Part shown: piece after piece, positions 47,587-56,072 of the stretch
Numbering within the stretch: the stretch's first letter is position 1
Layout: every line of letters starts with the position of its first letter
DNA from: JAJEBT01 sp965214975
GTDB taxonomy: Bacteria > Pseudomonadota > Alphaproteobacteria > MPNO01 > UBA830
Reading direction: 5' to 3'
Assembly: GCA_965214975.1 (NCBI GenBank)
Contig: OZ244055.1
Location: forward strand, 1,426,001 to 1,490,000
DNA: 64,000 nt
Translations under genes and position numbers: made by a program
Notes under the pieces: model-generated
What the model was told of the DNA's origin: nothing
What the model saw: the letters and a program-made list of their open reading frames with translations, nothing else
Database searches by the model: none

Positions 47587-48963
47587 ATGGCCCCGGAAGA
47601 CCGCCTCTGCATCGTCCACGCCCGGCTGGCGTGCGGCCGCGGCCTCCGGCGGGGCGGAGTCGCCGTCGGGGCCGACGGCCGGATCCGCGCCGTTCTCGAG
47701 GACGGCGCCCCGGCGGTTCCCGCCGAAACCGTCCTCGACGCCGGGGACCGCCTGCTGTTTCCCGGCTTCATCGACGCCCATGTCCACATGCGCGACCCGG
47801 GCTTCCGGCACAAGGAGGATTTCGGGTCGGGAACGCGCGCCGCGGCCTGCGGCGGCGTCACCACAGTCATGTGCATGCCGAACACCGATCCGCCGGCGAC
47901 GTCGCCCGCGGGGTTCGCGGCCGCCCGCGAGGCCGGGGAGGCCGCCAGTCACGTGGACTTCATGCTCCAGGGCGGCGTCACCCGCTCCAACATCCGGTCT
48001 CTCGGAGAACTGTGGAGGGCGGGCGCGGTCACGCTCGAGGCGTTCCTGTCCGACGCCGGGGAGGAGGACCGCCTCGACGGCGGGCTGGCAGCGGAGGCGG
48101 CCGGAACCATCCGCGCGTTCGGCGGCACCATGGGCGTCTACGCCGGCGACCACGCCCGCCTCGCGGCCGCCGTCGCGGAGCTGCGCGCGGTCCGCGACGA
48201 CTTCCGGGCCTTCGCCGAGGCGAGAAGCGCGACGGCCGAGGAAAGCGGCATCCGGTCCGCCATCGCGCTGTGCCGGAAGTTCCGGGTGCGGACCGTGCTG
48301 CGCCAGGTCTCGACGGCGGGAGGGTTCGATCTGGTCCGCGCGGCGCGGCGGGAGGACCGGGAGCTGCCGCTCGCGGTGGAGGCGACGCCGCACCATCTGC
48401 AGCTCGACGACGGCCTCCTCGAGGTCTTCGGCGGTTTCGGCCAGGTGATCCCGCCGCTGCGCCCGCCTCGCGACCGCGATGCCGCCGTTGCGGCGCTCGC
48501 CGACGGCACGGCGGATTTCGTGGGCTCGGATCACGCCCCTCACGCGGAGCGGGAGAAGACGGGAAACGTCTGCTGGACGGTGCCCGCCGGAATCCCCGGG
48601 CTCGACACGCTTGTCCCGGCGGTGCTCGACCTGGCGGCAAGAGGCGCGATCTCGTGGCCGGACGTCGCCCGCCTGCTTGCGGAACGCCCCGCCCGTCTCT
48701 TCGGCCTCTCCGGCAGGAAGGGGCGGATCGCGCCGGGCGCCGACGGCGATCTCGTGCTCGTCGACCCCGGGGTCAGGCGCGCGGTGTCCCGTTCCGACAT
48801 CCGGTCCCGCGCCGGACGCTCGCCGTTCGAGGGACGGATCCTTGCAGGATGGCCCGTCGCCACCATACTGCGCGGCAAGGTGATCGCCCGTGACGGCGAG
48901 CTCGTGTCGGAACGGCCGGGCGGACGCTTCACCCGCCGCGGCACGAGCCGATGGGAGAGGTGA
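47587..48963 (+). CDS. Dihydroorotase-like cyclic amidohydrolase, lysine replaced
   Basis: A 458-residue amidohydrolase: HVHMRDPGFRHKEDF (HxH), TVMCMPNTDPP, HVDFMLQGGVT, a late histidine in EATPHHLQL and GSDHAPH with the metal aspartate. At the carboxylated lysine position the sequence is AVTLEAFLSD, so glutamate probably fills the site; the paralogue at 43279 keeps lysine (GFKCF). Start is ATG 47587; GTG 47572 also fits. Cleaves a cyclic amide, substrate unknown. The Asp/Glu racemase gene follows without a gap. Confidence 0.83.
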   Translation: MAPEDRLCIVHARLACGRGLRRGGVAVGADGRIRAVLEDGAPAVPAETVLDAGDRLLFPGFIDAHVHMRDPGFRHKEDFGSGTRAAACGGVTTVMCMPNTDPPATSPAGFAAAREAGEAASHVDFMLQGGVTRSNIRSLGELWRAGAVTLEAFLSDAGEEDRLDGGLAAEAAGTIRAFGGTMGVYAGDHARLAAAVAELRAVRDDFRAFAEARSATAEESGIRSAIALCRKFRVRTVLRQVSTAGGFDLVRAARREDRELPLAVEATPHHLQLDDGLLEVFGGFGQVIPPLRPPRDRDAAVAALADGTADFVGSDHAPHAEREKTGNVCWTVPAGIPGLDTLVPAVLDLAARGAISWPDVARLLAERPARLFGLSGRKGRIAPGADGDLVLVDPGVRRAVSRSDIRSRAGRSPFEGRILAGWPVATILRGKVIARDGELVSERPGGRFTRRGTSRWER

Positions 48964-48964
48964 C

Positions 48965-49678
48965 ATCTACGGATCGCGCAGCAGGATCGGCCTCATCGTC
49001 CCCGCCAACAACTCGGTGATCGAGCCCGAGCTCTGGTCCCGCGCGCCGACAGGCGTCTCGATCCACGCAACCCGCGTCCTCGCCCGCGGCGAGCTGACTC
49101 CCGACGCGATCAGGAAGATGGAGAGTTCGGTCGACCGGGCGGTCGAGGAACTCGCCGCGACCGGCGTGAACGTGATCGTCTACGCCGACATGGTCACCAG
49201 CTTCGTCATGGACCCCGGCTGGAACGAGAGACGGACAGGCGCCATAGCGGAGGCGGCCGGCGTGCCCTGCCTGTCCGCCTGGACGGCCATGCGATCCTCG
49301 CTCGACGCCCTCGGGGTCTCGCGCCTGGTTCTCGGGACGCCGTACCCTTCCGGACTTCATGCGCTCGCGCCGCCGTTCTTCGCCGCCAACGGATACGAGA
49401 TCATTGATCACAAAACTCTTGACATCAGGATGATGCATGACGTTCCCAAAATTGAAAGAGAGCGTCTGGAGGATCTCGTTGGCAGCCTCGATGCCGATGG
49501 CGCCGAGGCCGCGGTCCTCCTCGCGACGGACTTGCCGACGTTCGAGGCGTTCGAGGCCCTCGAGGATCTGCTAGACCTGCCGGTGCTCTCGTCGAACCAG
49601 GCCATCCTGCGGACGGCGTTGCGCCGGACAGGGGTCGGGGATCCTCTCTTCGGGCTCGGAAAGCTCGGCAGCCTGTGA
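48965..49678 (+). CDS. Asp/Glu racemase/maleate isomerase family protein, unusual start, no catalytic cysteines
   Basis: A protein of about 237 residues in the family of maleate cis-trans isomerase and arylmalonate decarboxylase: RIGLIVPANNSVIEPELW at the start and LPVLSSNQAILRTALRR at the end. The usual cysteines are absent: first position reads VYADMVTSF, second reads LLATDLPTF instead of the common S-C-T. No ATG, GTG or TTG is near the domain start. GGGAGAGG (48952-48959) is placed as if for the in-frame ATC at 48965; otherwise a GTG at 48890 would add 25 poor residues overlapping the previous gene. It probably belongs with the dihydroorotase-like gene upstream. Function is unclear. Confidence 0.7.
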   Translation: MYGSRSRIGLIVPANNSVIEPELWSRAPTGVSIHATRVLARGELTPDAIRKMESSVDRAVEELAATGVNVIVYADMVTSFVMDPGWNERRTGAIAEAAGVPCLSAWTAMRSSLDALGVSRLVLGTPYPSGLHALAPPFFAANGYEIIDHKTLDIRMMHDVPKIERERLEDLVGSLDADGAEAAVLLATDLPTFEAFEALEDLLDLPVLSSNQAILRTALRRTGVGDPLFGLGKLGSL

Positions 49679-49707
49679 CGCCGCCGTCCGGGCGGTTCCG
49701 CCGGCGT

Positions 49708-50931
49708 TCAGGACGCCGCGGCGATCCGCTCGACGGCGGCCGCGAGAACGCGGCAGCCGGTGACGATGTCCTCTTCGGAGGTGTCTTCCGCCTCGCTGTG
49801 GCTCTTTCCGCGGATGCTCGGAATGAACAGCATCGCGGCAGGCAGGCGGCGGGCGACGATCATGGCGTCGTGCCCCGCCCCGCTCGGCATCTCCATGACG
49901 CCGACGCCGCAGTCCCCGGCGGCCGCCCGGATCCGCGCCGTCAGCGTCCGGTCCATCTCGGTCGGCGCCACGTCCAGGGCCTTCGTGGCCTCGCAGAGAA
50001 GGCCCGTCCGCTTCCCGATCGCTTCAAGGCAGTTGCGCGCCGCCGCTTCCATGGCGTCGAGCACCGACGCCGAGAGATCGCGGAACTCGAGCGAGAACAG
50101 CGCTTTCGCGGGCACCACGTTCTCGGCGCCCGGCTCGAAGCGGATCGTCCCGATGTTCCACACGCTGCCGCCGCCTCCGGCCTCCTTCATCGCGTCGTAG
50201 AGCGCCCCCGCGCAGCGGACCGCCGCCTGCCCGGCGTCCTTGCGCATGTCCATCGGCACCGTGCCGGCGTGATCCGCCTCGCCCACGATCTCGACGCGGA
50301 GCCTCCTGATGCCCACGAGTCCCGTCACCACGCCGATCCCGACCCTCGCCGCCTCGAGCCGCGGTCCCTGCTCGATGTGGGCTTCCAGATACGCGAGGTG
50401 ACGGCCGGGATCGGCAACGACCGCCGGATTGCCGCGATATCCGCATCGTCCGATCGCCTCGGCCAGAGGTTCGCCGTCGAGTCCGCTGGCCGAGGCGATC
50501 CGGTCCTCTCCGAGCTGCTCGACGAAACTCAGGCTTCCGAGGCAGGGCAGGTAGGTTCCCTCCTCGTCCATGAACGAGACCGCCTCGACCGCGATCCCGG
50601 ATCCCGCCTCCACGGCGCAACGCGCAATCTCCAGCCCGTAGATGACGCCTAGGGAGCCGTCGAGCCAGCCGCCCACGGGCACCGAATCCGAATGCGAGCC
50701 GATGACCAGCGCGCGGCCTTCGCCGGGAGTGCGGCCGAAGACGTTACCCACGTTGTCGACCACGGTCTCGAGGCCGGCTTCCGCCATACGCTCTCTCAGC
50801 CAGGCCCGGGCGCGGGTATCGGCCTCCGAATAGGAAACACGGCCGACACCGGTGGTCAGCTTGCCGAACTCCGCCAGGGCGTGGAGGTCGTCGAGCAGCC
50901 GCCGGCCGTCGACGCGCAGGGAATCCGTCAT
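49708..50931 (-). CDS. M20-family N-carbamoyl-amino acid hydrolase/allantoate amidohydrolase
   Basis: A 407-residue Zn-dependent hydrolase of the HyuC/AllC type. Metal ligands: His in GSHSDSV, Asp in GGWLDGSLG, Glu-Glu in SFMDEEGTYL, His in LEAHIEQGPRLE and His in GKSHSEAEDT. Members remove the carbamoyl group from N-carbamoyl amino acids, ureidopropionate or allantoate, the step after ring opening by hydantoinase/dihydropyrimidinase/allantoinase. Two such ring-opening enzymes are in this window (43279, 47587), so a joint pathway is likely. It faces the dihydroorotase/racemase pair convergently with a gap of 29 bases. ATG 50931 is the start. Confidence 0.9.
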   Translation of the reverse strand: MTDSLRVDGRRLLDDLHALAEFGKLTTGVGRVSYSEADTRARAWLRERMAEAGLETVVDNVGNVFGRTPGEGRALVIGSHSDSVPVGGWLDGSLGVIYGLEIARCAVEAGSGIAVEAVSFMDEEGTYLPCLGSLSFVEQLGEDRIASASGLDGEPLAEAIGRCGYRGNPAVVADPGRHLAYLEAHIEQGPRLEAARVGIGVVTGLVGIRRLRVEIVGEADHAGTVPMDMRKDAGQAAVRCAGALYDAMKEAGGGGSVWNIGTIRFEPGAENVVPAKALFSLEFRDLSASVLDAMEAAARNCLEAIGKRTGLLCEATKALDVAPTEMDRTLTARIRAAAGDCGVGVMEMPSGAGHDAMIVARRLPAAMLFIPSIRGKSHSEAEDTSEEDIVTGCRVLAAAVERIAAAS

Positions 50932-51165
50932 GGTCGCACCCGGAACCGCAGTGATCGCCCGAGAAGGTTCCCGCCATCCTAACGCCTGTCCGGCAAGACG
51001 GATAGGGTCGTTTCCCGAGCGCTTCGACCCACGCTCCGACCCGGGCTTCCCGCGCTCGGCCGCGTGACCGGCGGCGGAGACCGCTTCGGGGTTCGTCAGG
51101 ACGTCCGGGACGCCTGTGTCCGCCGGCAGGATCTCTTTCGAGACGCCCCGAGCGTCCGGAGCGCC

Positions 51166-51193
51166 TTGAATCCGTTGCGGTCGCCACTAGAAT
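51166..51193 (+). promoter_or_regulatory. Promoter inside repeat unit A
   Basis: TTGAAT, 16 bases, TAGAAT, about 120 bases before the ATG at 51315. Same spacer and -10 as the tRNA-Gly promoter. Confidence 0.6.
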
Positions 51194-51314
51194 GGCCCCG
51201 CGCCACGCTCGGCGTGCGCGCCCGGGAGTGCCGGTGGCGGCCGACCTTGGGGACGAGGCGTTTCCGGCATGCCCGCATGGGACGGGCAGGCGTCCGGCAG
51301 GGAAAGCCCGAGCC

Positions 51315-52865
51315 ATGGACCGACGCAAGCTGCCGATCGGCATCCAGACCTTTCGCGAGATCCGCGAGGAAGGCCACTACTACGTCGACAAGACCGGCTA
51401 CGCGAAAAGGCTGGTCGACGAAGGCAAGCACCATTTCCTGTCGCGGCCGCGGCGGTTCGGCAAGAGCCTGTTCCTCGACACGCTGAAGGAGCTGTTCGAG
51501 GGCAGCGAGGCGCTGTTCGAGGGACTCGCCGTCCACGGCCAGTGGGACTGGTCGGTGCGCCATCCGGTCGTGCGTCTGAGCTTCGGCCGGGGCGATTTCG
51601 AGCAACCGGGCTTTCTCGAGCGGAACGTCGCCGCGCAGCTGGACGAAATCGAGGAAGGCGCGGGTCTGGCGGCCCGATACCCCGATGCGCCGGACCGCCT
51701 CGCGCACCTGATCAGGACGCTTCACAGACAAGCGGGCCAAAGGGCGGTCTTCCTGGTGGACGAGTACGACAAGCCGGTTCTCGACGCCCTGGGGGATCCG
51801 GAACGGGCGCGCGCGAACCGCAACTATCTGCGCGGGCTCTACTCGACCCTCAAGGACAGCGACGCCCACATCGAGTTCAGCTTCATCACCGGGGTGAGCA
51901 AGTTCACCCGGACGAGCCTGTTCTCGGGCATGAACAACCTCAGGGACATCACCCTGGATCCGCGTCATTCGGCGATCTGCGGCTACACCGAGGCCGATCT
52001 GGACACGACGTTCGCGCCGGAACTCGAGGGGCTCGACCGCGCGGCGGTCCGCGAGTGGTACAACGGCTACTCGTGGCTCGGCGAGGACAGGGTCTACAAT
52101 CCGTTCGGGATTCTGCAGCTGTTCGACAGACGGGAGTTCAGGGCGTGGTGGTTCGAGACCGGCACGCCGACCTTCCTGGTCGACTTGCTGAGGTCGCGCG
52201 ACGTGTTTCCCGTGGATCTCGAGAACATGCCGGCAAGCGAGGAGCTCCTGTCGGCGTTCGACGTCGGCGACATCGCGCCCGAGGCGCTGCTGTTCCAGAC
52301 CGGCTATCTCACGATCACGGGCACCGAGAAACGCGGCACGCGGATCCGCCACCGGCTCGGCTACCCGAACCGGGAGGTGCGGGAGAGCCTGAACCGATGG
52401 CTGCTGCGCAGTCTGGCGCCGGTGTCCGCGGCCGAGGAGGAGGAGCGGAACGACCGGCTTTTCGATCTTCTGGAGAGCGCGGATCTTTCCGGCATGGAGG
52501 CGCTGTTCCATTCGGTGCTCGCAAGCGTTCCCCACCAGTGGCACGCCGGGGCCGCCGTCACCAGGCACGAGGCCTGGTTCGCCAGCGTGTTCTATTCGTA
52601 CTTTCTGGGTTCCGGCCTCGACGCGCGGGCGGAGGACACGACGAACCGGGGACGGATCGACATGTCCGTGCTGACGGACAGGCATGTCTACCTGTTCGAG
52701 TTCAAGGTGCTGGGGTCCGCCGCCAGGGGCGGCGCGATGCGCCAGCTGCGCGAGAGGGGCTACGCGGAAAAGTACAGGAGCCGCGGTCTCCCGATCCATC
52801 TCGTCGGAGTGGAGTTCGACCCCGGGAAACGCAACATCGCGACCTTCGAGACCGCGCGGGCGTGA
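51315..52865 (+). CDS. AAA-ATPase-like / PD-(D/E)XK nuclease (DUF1703) protein, copy A
   Basis: A 516-residue protein. The N-terminal predicted AAA-ATPase domain has KLPIGIQTFREIREE, YVDKTGYAKRL, the Walker A-like RPRRFGKSL (44-52) and Walker B LVDEYDKPVLD (from about 147). The C-terminal nuclease domain (DUF1703) shows GRIDMSVLTDRHVYLFEFKVLG, with the D..EFK catalytic pattern, and ends GVEFDPGKRNIATFETARA-like. Such proteins are multicopy in many bacteria; their role is unknown and mobile or DNA-processing functions are suspected. ATG 51315 follows an AGGGAAAG site. A hairpin CCGGGA/TCCCGG (52869-52885) follows the stop. Copy B has 516 residues and differs mainly at residues 102-146. Confidence 0.85.
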   Translation: MDRRKLPIGIQTFREIREEGHYYVDKTGYAKRLVDEGKHHFLSRPRRFGKSLFLDTLKELFEGSEALFEGLAVHGQWDWSVRHPVVRLSFGRGDFEQPGFLERNVAAQLDEIEEGAGLAARYPDAPDRLAHLIRTLHRQAGQRAVFLVDEYDKPVLDALGDPERARANRNYLRGLYSTLKDSDAHIEFSFITGVSKFTRTSLFSGMNNLRDITLDPRHSAICGYTEADLDTTFAPELEGLDRAAVREWYNGYSWLGEDRVYNPFGILQLFDRREFRAWWFETGTPTFLVDLLRSRDVFPVDLENMPASEELLSAFDVGDIAPEALLFQTGYLTITGTEKRGTRIRHRLGYPNREVRESLNRWLLRSLAPVSAAEEEERNDRLFDLLESADLSGMEALFHSVLASVPHQWHAGAAVTRHEAWFASVFYSYFLGSGLDARAEDTTNRGRIDMSVLTDRHVYLFEFKVLGSAARGGAMRQLRERGYAEKYRSRGLPIHLVGVEFDPGKRNIATFETARA

Positions 52866-52933
52866 GTCCCGGGAACGGCTCCCGGCGACGCCCGGCGTCC
52901 CGTCCCTTTCGCGCTCCTGACCCGCATCTTCCG

Positions 52934-53070
52934 CAGGAACTTTCGGCGGTCCAGCCGATCCAGGCATCCTGGCACACGGTCCTGAAGGCGCCGGACTGCC
53001 GCCCCGCAAGCGCGACCCACTCCCCGCGCCATGCGACGATGTAGCGCGGCCCGCGTCCGGCGAGGAACTC
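52934..53070 (-). pseudogene. DruA-like (DUF4338) fragment, inverted next to the transposase
   Basis: On the minus strand about 45 codons read EFLAGRGPRYIVAWRGEWVA, LAGRQSGAF and DAWIGWTAESS, the same DUF4338 core seen at 300-620. It is cut at both ends: on the left exactly at the repeat-unit A border and on the right where the transposase begins. It runs opposite to the transposase, whereas at the window start the two fragments have the same orientation. Confidence 0.55.
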
Positions 53071-53124
53071 GACGGAATCGAGGACTTCCGGCGCAGCCGG
53101 GGGCGCAAGCACCGGATCGCGACC

Positions 53125-54165
53125 GTGCTCGCGATCCATCTTCTCGCGCGGCTCTCGAATATGCGCGGGCCGGTCGCCGCCGCCGAGTACGCGGGCACGC
53201 TGTCGCAGCGGGAGCTGGAAGCGCTCGGCGCCTGGAAAGACCCGAAGACCGGCCGCTTCGTGCCGGTCCCGGAGTCGACCCTGCACCGGGTCGTCACCTC
53301 CGTCGACCCCGAGCGGTTCGAGGCGGCGCTACAGCGCTTCGCGATGGCGCGGCTGAACCTCGGCCGCGCGATCGCGGTCGACGGCAAGCGCATCCGCGGC
53401 GCGAACCGCAACGGCGCGGACCACCACGAGACCGCGACCCTGGTCGACCACGCGACCCGCGCGCCGCTCGCAAGCCTCGCCTTCAACGAGGAGGGCGGCG
53501 AGGTCGCCGCCGTGCACGCGCCGCTCGAGCGGGTTCCCGTCGACGGCCGCGTGATCACCCTCGACGCGCTCCACACAACCCGCAAAACCGCCCGCCTCGT
53601 CAAGGACACCCACGGCGCCGACTATCTCATGACGGTCAAGGGAAACGCTCCCGAGACCCGGGAGATCCTCTCCTCCATCGACTGGGAAGACGACGGGCAC
53701 GGCCACTTCACCGAAGACATCGACAAGGTCCACGGACGCAGCGGGCAACGCCGCATCACGACCCTGACCCCGCACCCGCGCCTGATCAACTATCCCCACG
53801 TCGACCGGATCTTCCGGGTCACCCGCGAGCGCACCGACGCGCGCCGCAACGGCACCGGAGAGACCGCCGGCGGGCACGCCTACGGCATCACCTCCGCGCC
53901 GGCGGAGCGCGCCTCCCCGCAGGATCTTCTCGCCTGGAACCGTGGACACTGGGCGGTCGAGGCCCACCACCACGTCCGGGACACGGTCTTCGGCGAGGAC
54001 ACGTGCCTCGCGCGAACCGGCTTCGCGCCCGAGAACAACGCGACCGCCACCAGCCTCGCGCTCGCGGTCATCATCCACAGGACCGGCTCCGCCGGCATCG
54101 CCTCGGCAACCCGGCGCTTCGCGCTCCGGCGCAGGGACGCCTTCGCCGCGATCCTGTCCCCCTGA
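53125..54165 (+). CDS. ISAs1-family (H-repeat type) DDE transposase
   Basis: A 346-residue transposase from GTG 53125. The frame is open further left, and DGIEDFRRSRGRKHRIAT just upstream matches the normal N-terminus, which lies against the inverted DruA fragment without a normal start codon. Catalytic residues are visible: Asp in AIAVDGKRIRG, Asp in ITLDALHTT and Glu in RGHWAVEAHHHVRDTVFGED. Family length is about 370-380, so the start is slightly truncated. It should cut and paste DNA at its terminal inverted repeats. A decayed relative is at 1-250. Activity is uncertain because the left end is rearranged. Confidence 0.85.
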   Translation: MLAIHLLARLSNMRGPVAAAEYAGTLSQRELEALGAWKDPKTGRFVPVPESTLHRVVTSVDPERFEAALQRFAMARLNLGRAIAVDGKRIRGANRNGADHHETATLVDHATRAPLASLAFNEEGGEVAAVHAPLERVPVDGRVITLDALHTTRKTARLVKDTHGADYLMTVKGNAPETREILSSIDWEDDGHGHFTEDIDKVHGRSGQRRITTLTPHPRLINYPHVDRIFRVTRERTDARRNGTGETAGGHAYGITSAPAERASPQDLLAWNRGHWAVEAHHHVRDTVFGEDTCLARTGFAPENNATATSLALAVIIHRTGSAGIASATRRFALRRRDAFAAILSP

Positions 54166-54372
54166 ACGCCGCGGCGCGCCGCCGCAACGCCGCCGGTCCG
54201 CCGGCATCGACCTCCGGCACCTCCGGACCCGAATCCCGCCCCGGAAGAAGGCCGCGAACCCGCGAAACGGGCCGTCGCGCGCCGGCCGCAACGCCCGGAC
54301 GCGGCCCGGACCGACCGCAATCGGCCGCAATCGGGGAGCGTGGGATAGTCCTGCCCGAGCGTCCGGAGCGCC

Positions 54373-54400
54373 TTGAATCCGTTGCCGTCGCCACTAGAAT
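54373..54400 (+). promoter_or_regulatory. Promoter inside repeat unit B
   Basis: TTGAAT, 16 bases (one substitution from copy A), TAGAAT; about 120 bases before ATG 54522. Confidence 0.6.
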
Positions 54401-54521
54401 GGCCCCGCGCCACGCTCGGCGTGCGCGCCCGGGAGTGCCGGTGGCGGCCGACCTTGGGGACGAGGCGTTTCCGGCATGCCCGCATGGGACGGGCAGGCGT
54501 CCGGCAGGGAAAGCCCGAGCC

Positions 54522-56072
54522 ATGGACCGACGCAAGCTGCCGATCGGCATCCAGACCTTTCGCGAGATCCGCGAGGAAGGCCACTACTACGTCGACAAGA
54601 CCGGCTACGCGAAAAGGCTGGTCGACGAAGGCAAGCACCATTTCCTGTCGCGGCCGCGGCGGTTTGGCAAGAGCCTGTTCCTCGACACGCTGAAGGAGCT
54701 GTTCGAGGGCAGCGAGGCTCTGTTCGAGGGACTCGCCGTCCACGGCCAGTGGGACTGGTCGGTGCGTCATCCGGTCGTGCGTCTGAGCTTCGGCCGCGGC
54801 GATTTCGAGCAACCGGGCTTTCTCGACCGCAACATCGCGACCCAGCTCGATGCCGTTGAAAGGCGATCGGACCTGAAGTCCGGATATTCCGATGCATCCG
54901 AGCGTTTCGCCTACCTGCTCGAGGCGCTTCACGAGCGGACGGGACAGAGGGTCGTCGTGCTGGTGGACGAGTACGACAAGCCGGTTCTCGACGCCCTGGG
55001 GGATCCGGAACGGGCGCGCGCGAACCGCAACTATCTGCGCGGGCTCTACTCGACCCTCAAGGACAGCGACGCCCACATCGCGTTCAGCTTCATCACCGGG
55101 GTGAGCAAGTTCACCCGGACGAGCCTGTTCTCGGGCATGAACAACCTCAGGGACATCACGCTCGATTCGCGCTACTCCGCGATCTGCGGCTACACCGAGG
55201 CCGATCTGGACACGACGTTCGCGCCGGAACTCGAGGGGCTCGACCGCGCGACGGTCCGCGAGTGGTACAACGGCTACTCGTGGCTCGGCGAGGACAGGGT
55301 CTACAACCCGTTCGGGATTCTGCAGCTGTTCGACAGACGGGAGTTCAGGGCGTGGTGGTTCGAGACCGGCACGCCGACCTTCCTGGTCGACTTGCTGAGA
55401 TCGCGCGACGTGTTTCCCGTGGATCTCGAGAACATGCCGGCAAGCGAGGAACTCCTGTCGGCGTTCGACGTCGGCGACATCGCGCCCGAGGCGCTGCTGT
55501 TCCAGACCGGCTATCTCACGATCACGGGCACGGACAGACGCGGCACGCGGATCCGCCACCGGCTCGGCTACCCGAACCGGGAGGTGCGGGAGAGCCTGAA
55601 CCGATGGCTGCTGCGCAGTCTGGCGCCGGTGTCCGCGACCGAGGAGGAGGAACGGAACGACCGGCTTTTCGATCTTCTGGAGAGCGCGGATCTTTCCGGC
55701 ATGGAGGCGCTGTTCCATTCGGTGCTCGCAAGCGTTCCCCACCAGTGGCACGCCGGGGCCGCCGTCACCAGGCACGAGGCCTGGTTCGCCAGCGTGTTCT
55801 ATTCGTACTTTCTGGGTTCCGGCCTCGACGCGCGGGCGGAGGACACGACGAACCGGGGACGGATCGACATGTCCGTGCTGACGGACAGGCACGTCTACCT
55901 GTTCGAGTTCAAGGTGCTGGGGTCCGCCGCCAGGGGCGGCGCGATGCGCCAGCTGCGCGAGAGGGGCTACGCGGAAAAGTACAGGAGCCGCGGTCTCCCG
56001 ATCCATCTCGTCGGAGTGGAGTTCGACCCCGGGAAACGCAACATCGCGACCTTCGAGACCGCGCGGGCGTGA
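54522..56072 (+). CDS. AAA-ATPase-like / PD-(D/E)XK nuclease (DUF1703) protein, copy B
   Basis: A 516-residue copy of the protein at 51315-52865 with both domains intact: RPRRFGKSL, LVDEYDKPVLD and the C-terminal YLFEFKVLG. Outside residues 102-146 I see only about eight substitutions (for example HIAFSF for HIEFSF, LDSRYSA for LDPRHSA, GTDRRG for GTEKRG). Within 102-146 roughly half of the residues differ, without length change. Both copies keep their motifs, so both may be functional with altered specificity in that segment. The unit carries its own promoter, so expression would not depend on the IS. Confidence 0.85.
   Translation: MDRRKLPIGIQTFREIREEGHYYVDKTGYAKRLVDEGKHHFLSRPRRFGKSLFLDTLKELFEGSEALFEGLAVHGQWDWSVRHPVVRLSFGRGDFEQPGFLDRNIATQLDAVERRSDLKSGYSDASERFAYLLEALHERTGQRVVVLVDEYDKPVLDALGDPERARANRNYLRGLYSTLKDSDAHIAFSFITGVSKFTRTSLFSGMNNLRDITLDSRYSAICGYTEADLDTTFAPELEGLDRATVREWYNGYSWLGEDRVYNPFGILQLFDRREFRAWWFETGTPTFLVDLLRSRDVFPVDLENMPASEELLSAFDVGDIAPEALLFQTGYLTITGTDRRGTRIRHRLGYPNREVRESLNRWLLRSLAPVSATEEEERNDRLFDLLESADLSGMEALFHSVLASVPHQWHAGAAVTRHEAWFASVFYSYFLGSGLDARAEDTTNRGRIDMSVLTDRHVYLFEFKVLGSAARGGAMRQLRERGYAEKYRSRGLPIHLVGVEFDPGKRNIATFETARA

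Larger units (their letters stand above)
51147..52933 (+). repeat. 1,787-bp direct repeat unit, copy A
   Basis: Matches 54354-56140 at a constant offset of 3,207 with no length change. It starts CCCGAGCGTCCGGAGCGCC and ends CCCGCATCTTCCG. It holds a promoter (51166-51193), one AAA-ATPase/PD-(D/E)XK gene and a hairpin after the gene. The copies differ at a few isolated bases, one dense patch (51620-51752) and one small patch around 51949-51974. Confidence 0.9.
52934..54353 (+). mobile_element. ISAs1-family insertion sequence, rearranged at its left end
   Basis: Everything between the two 1,787-bp repeats: an inverted DruA fragment, the transposase gene and 188 non-coding bases. The right border read on the minus strand starts CAGGACTATCCC, which resembles ISAs1-type termini, and it ends exactly where repeat unit B begins (54354). 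No matching left terminus is present, so the element is probably defective. Confidence 0.6.

Noticed and set aside
54312..54335. Tandem CCGCAATCGG repeats considered as the start of a CRISPR-like array
   Set aside because: Only two contiguous copies without spacers; part of the IS right end.
53031..56072. One 1,013-codon frame joining the IS region to DUF1703 copy B
   Set aside because: Its first half is an Arg/Pro-rich shadow of the transposase in another frame; the real gene starts at ATG 54522 as in copy A.
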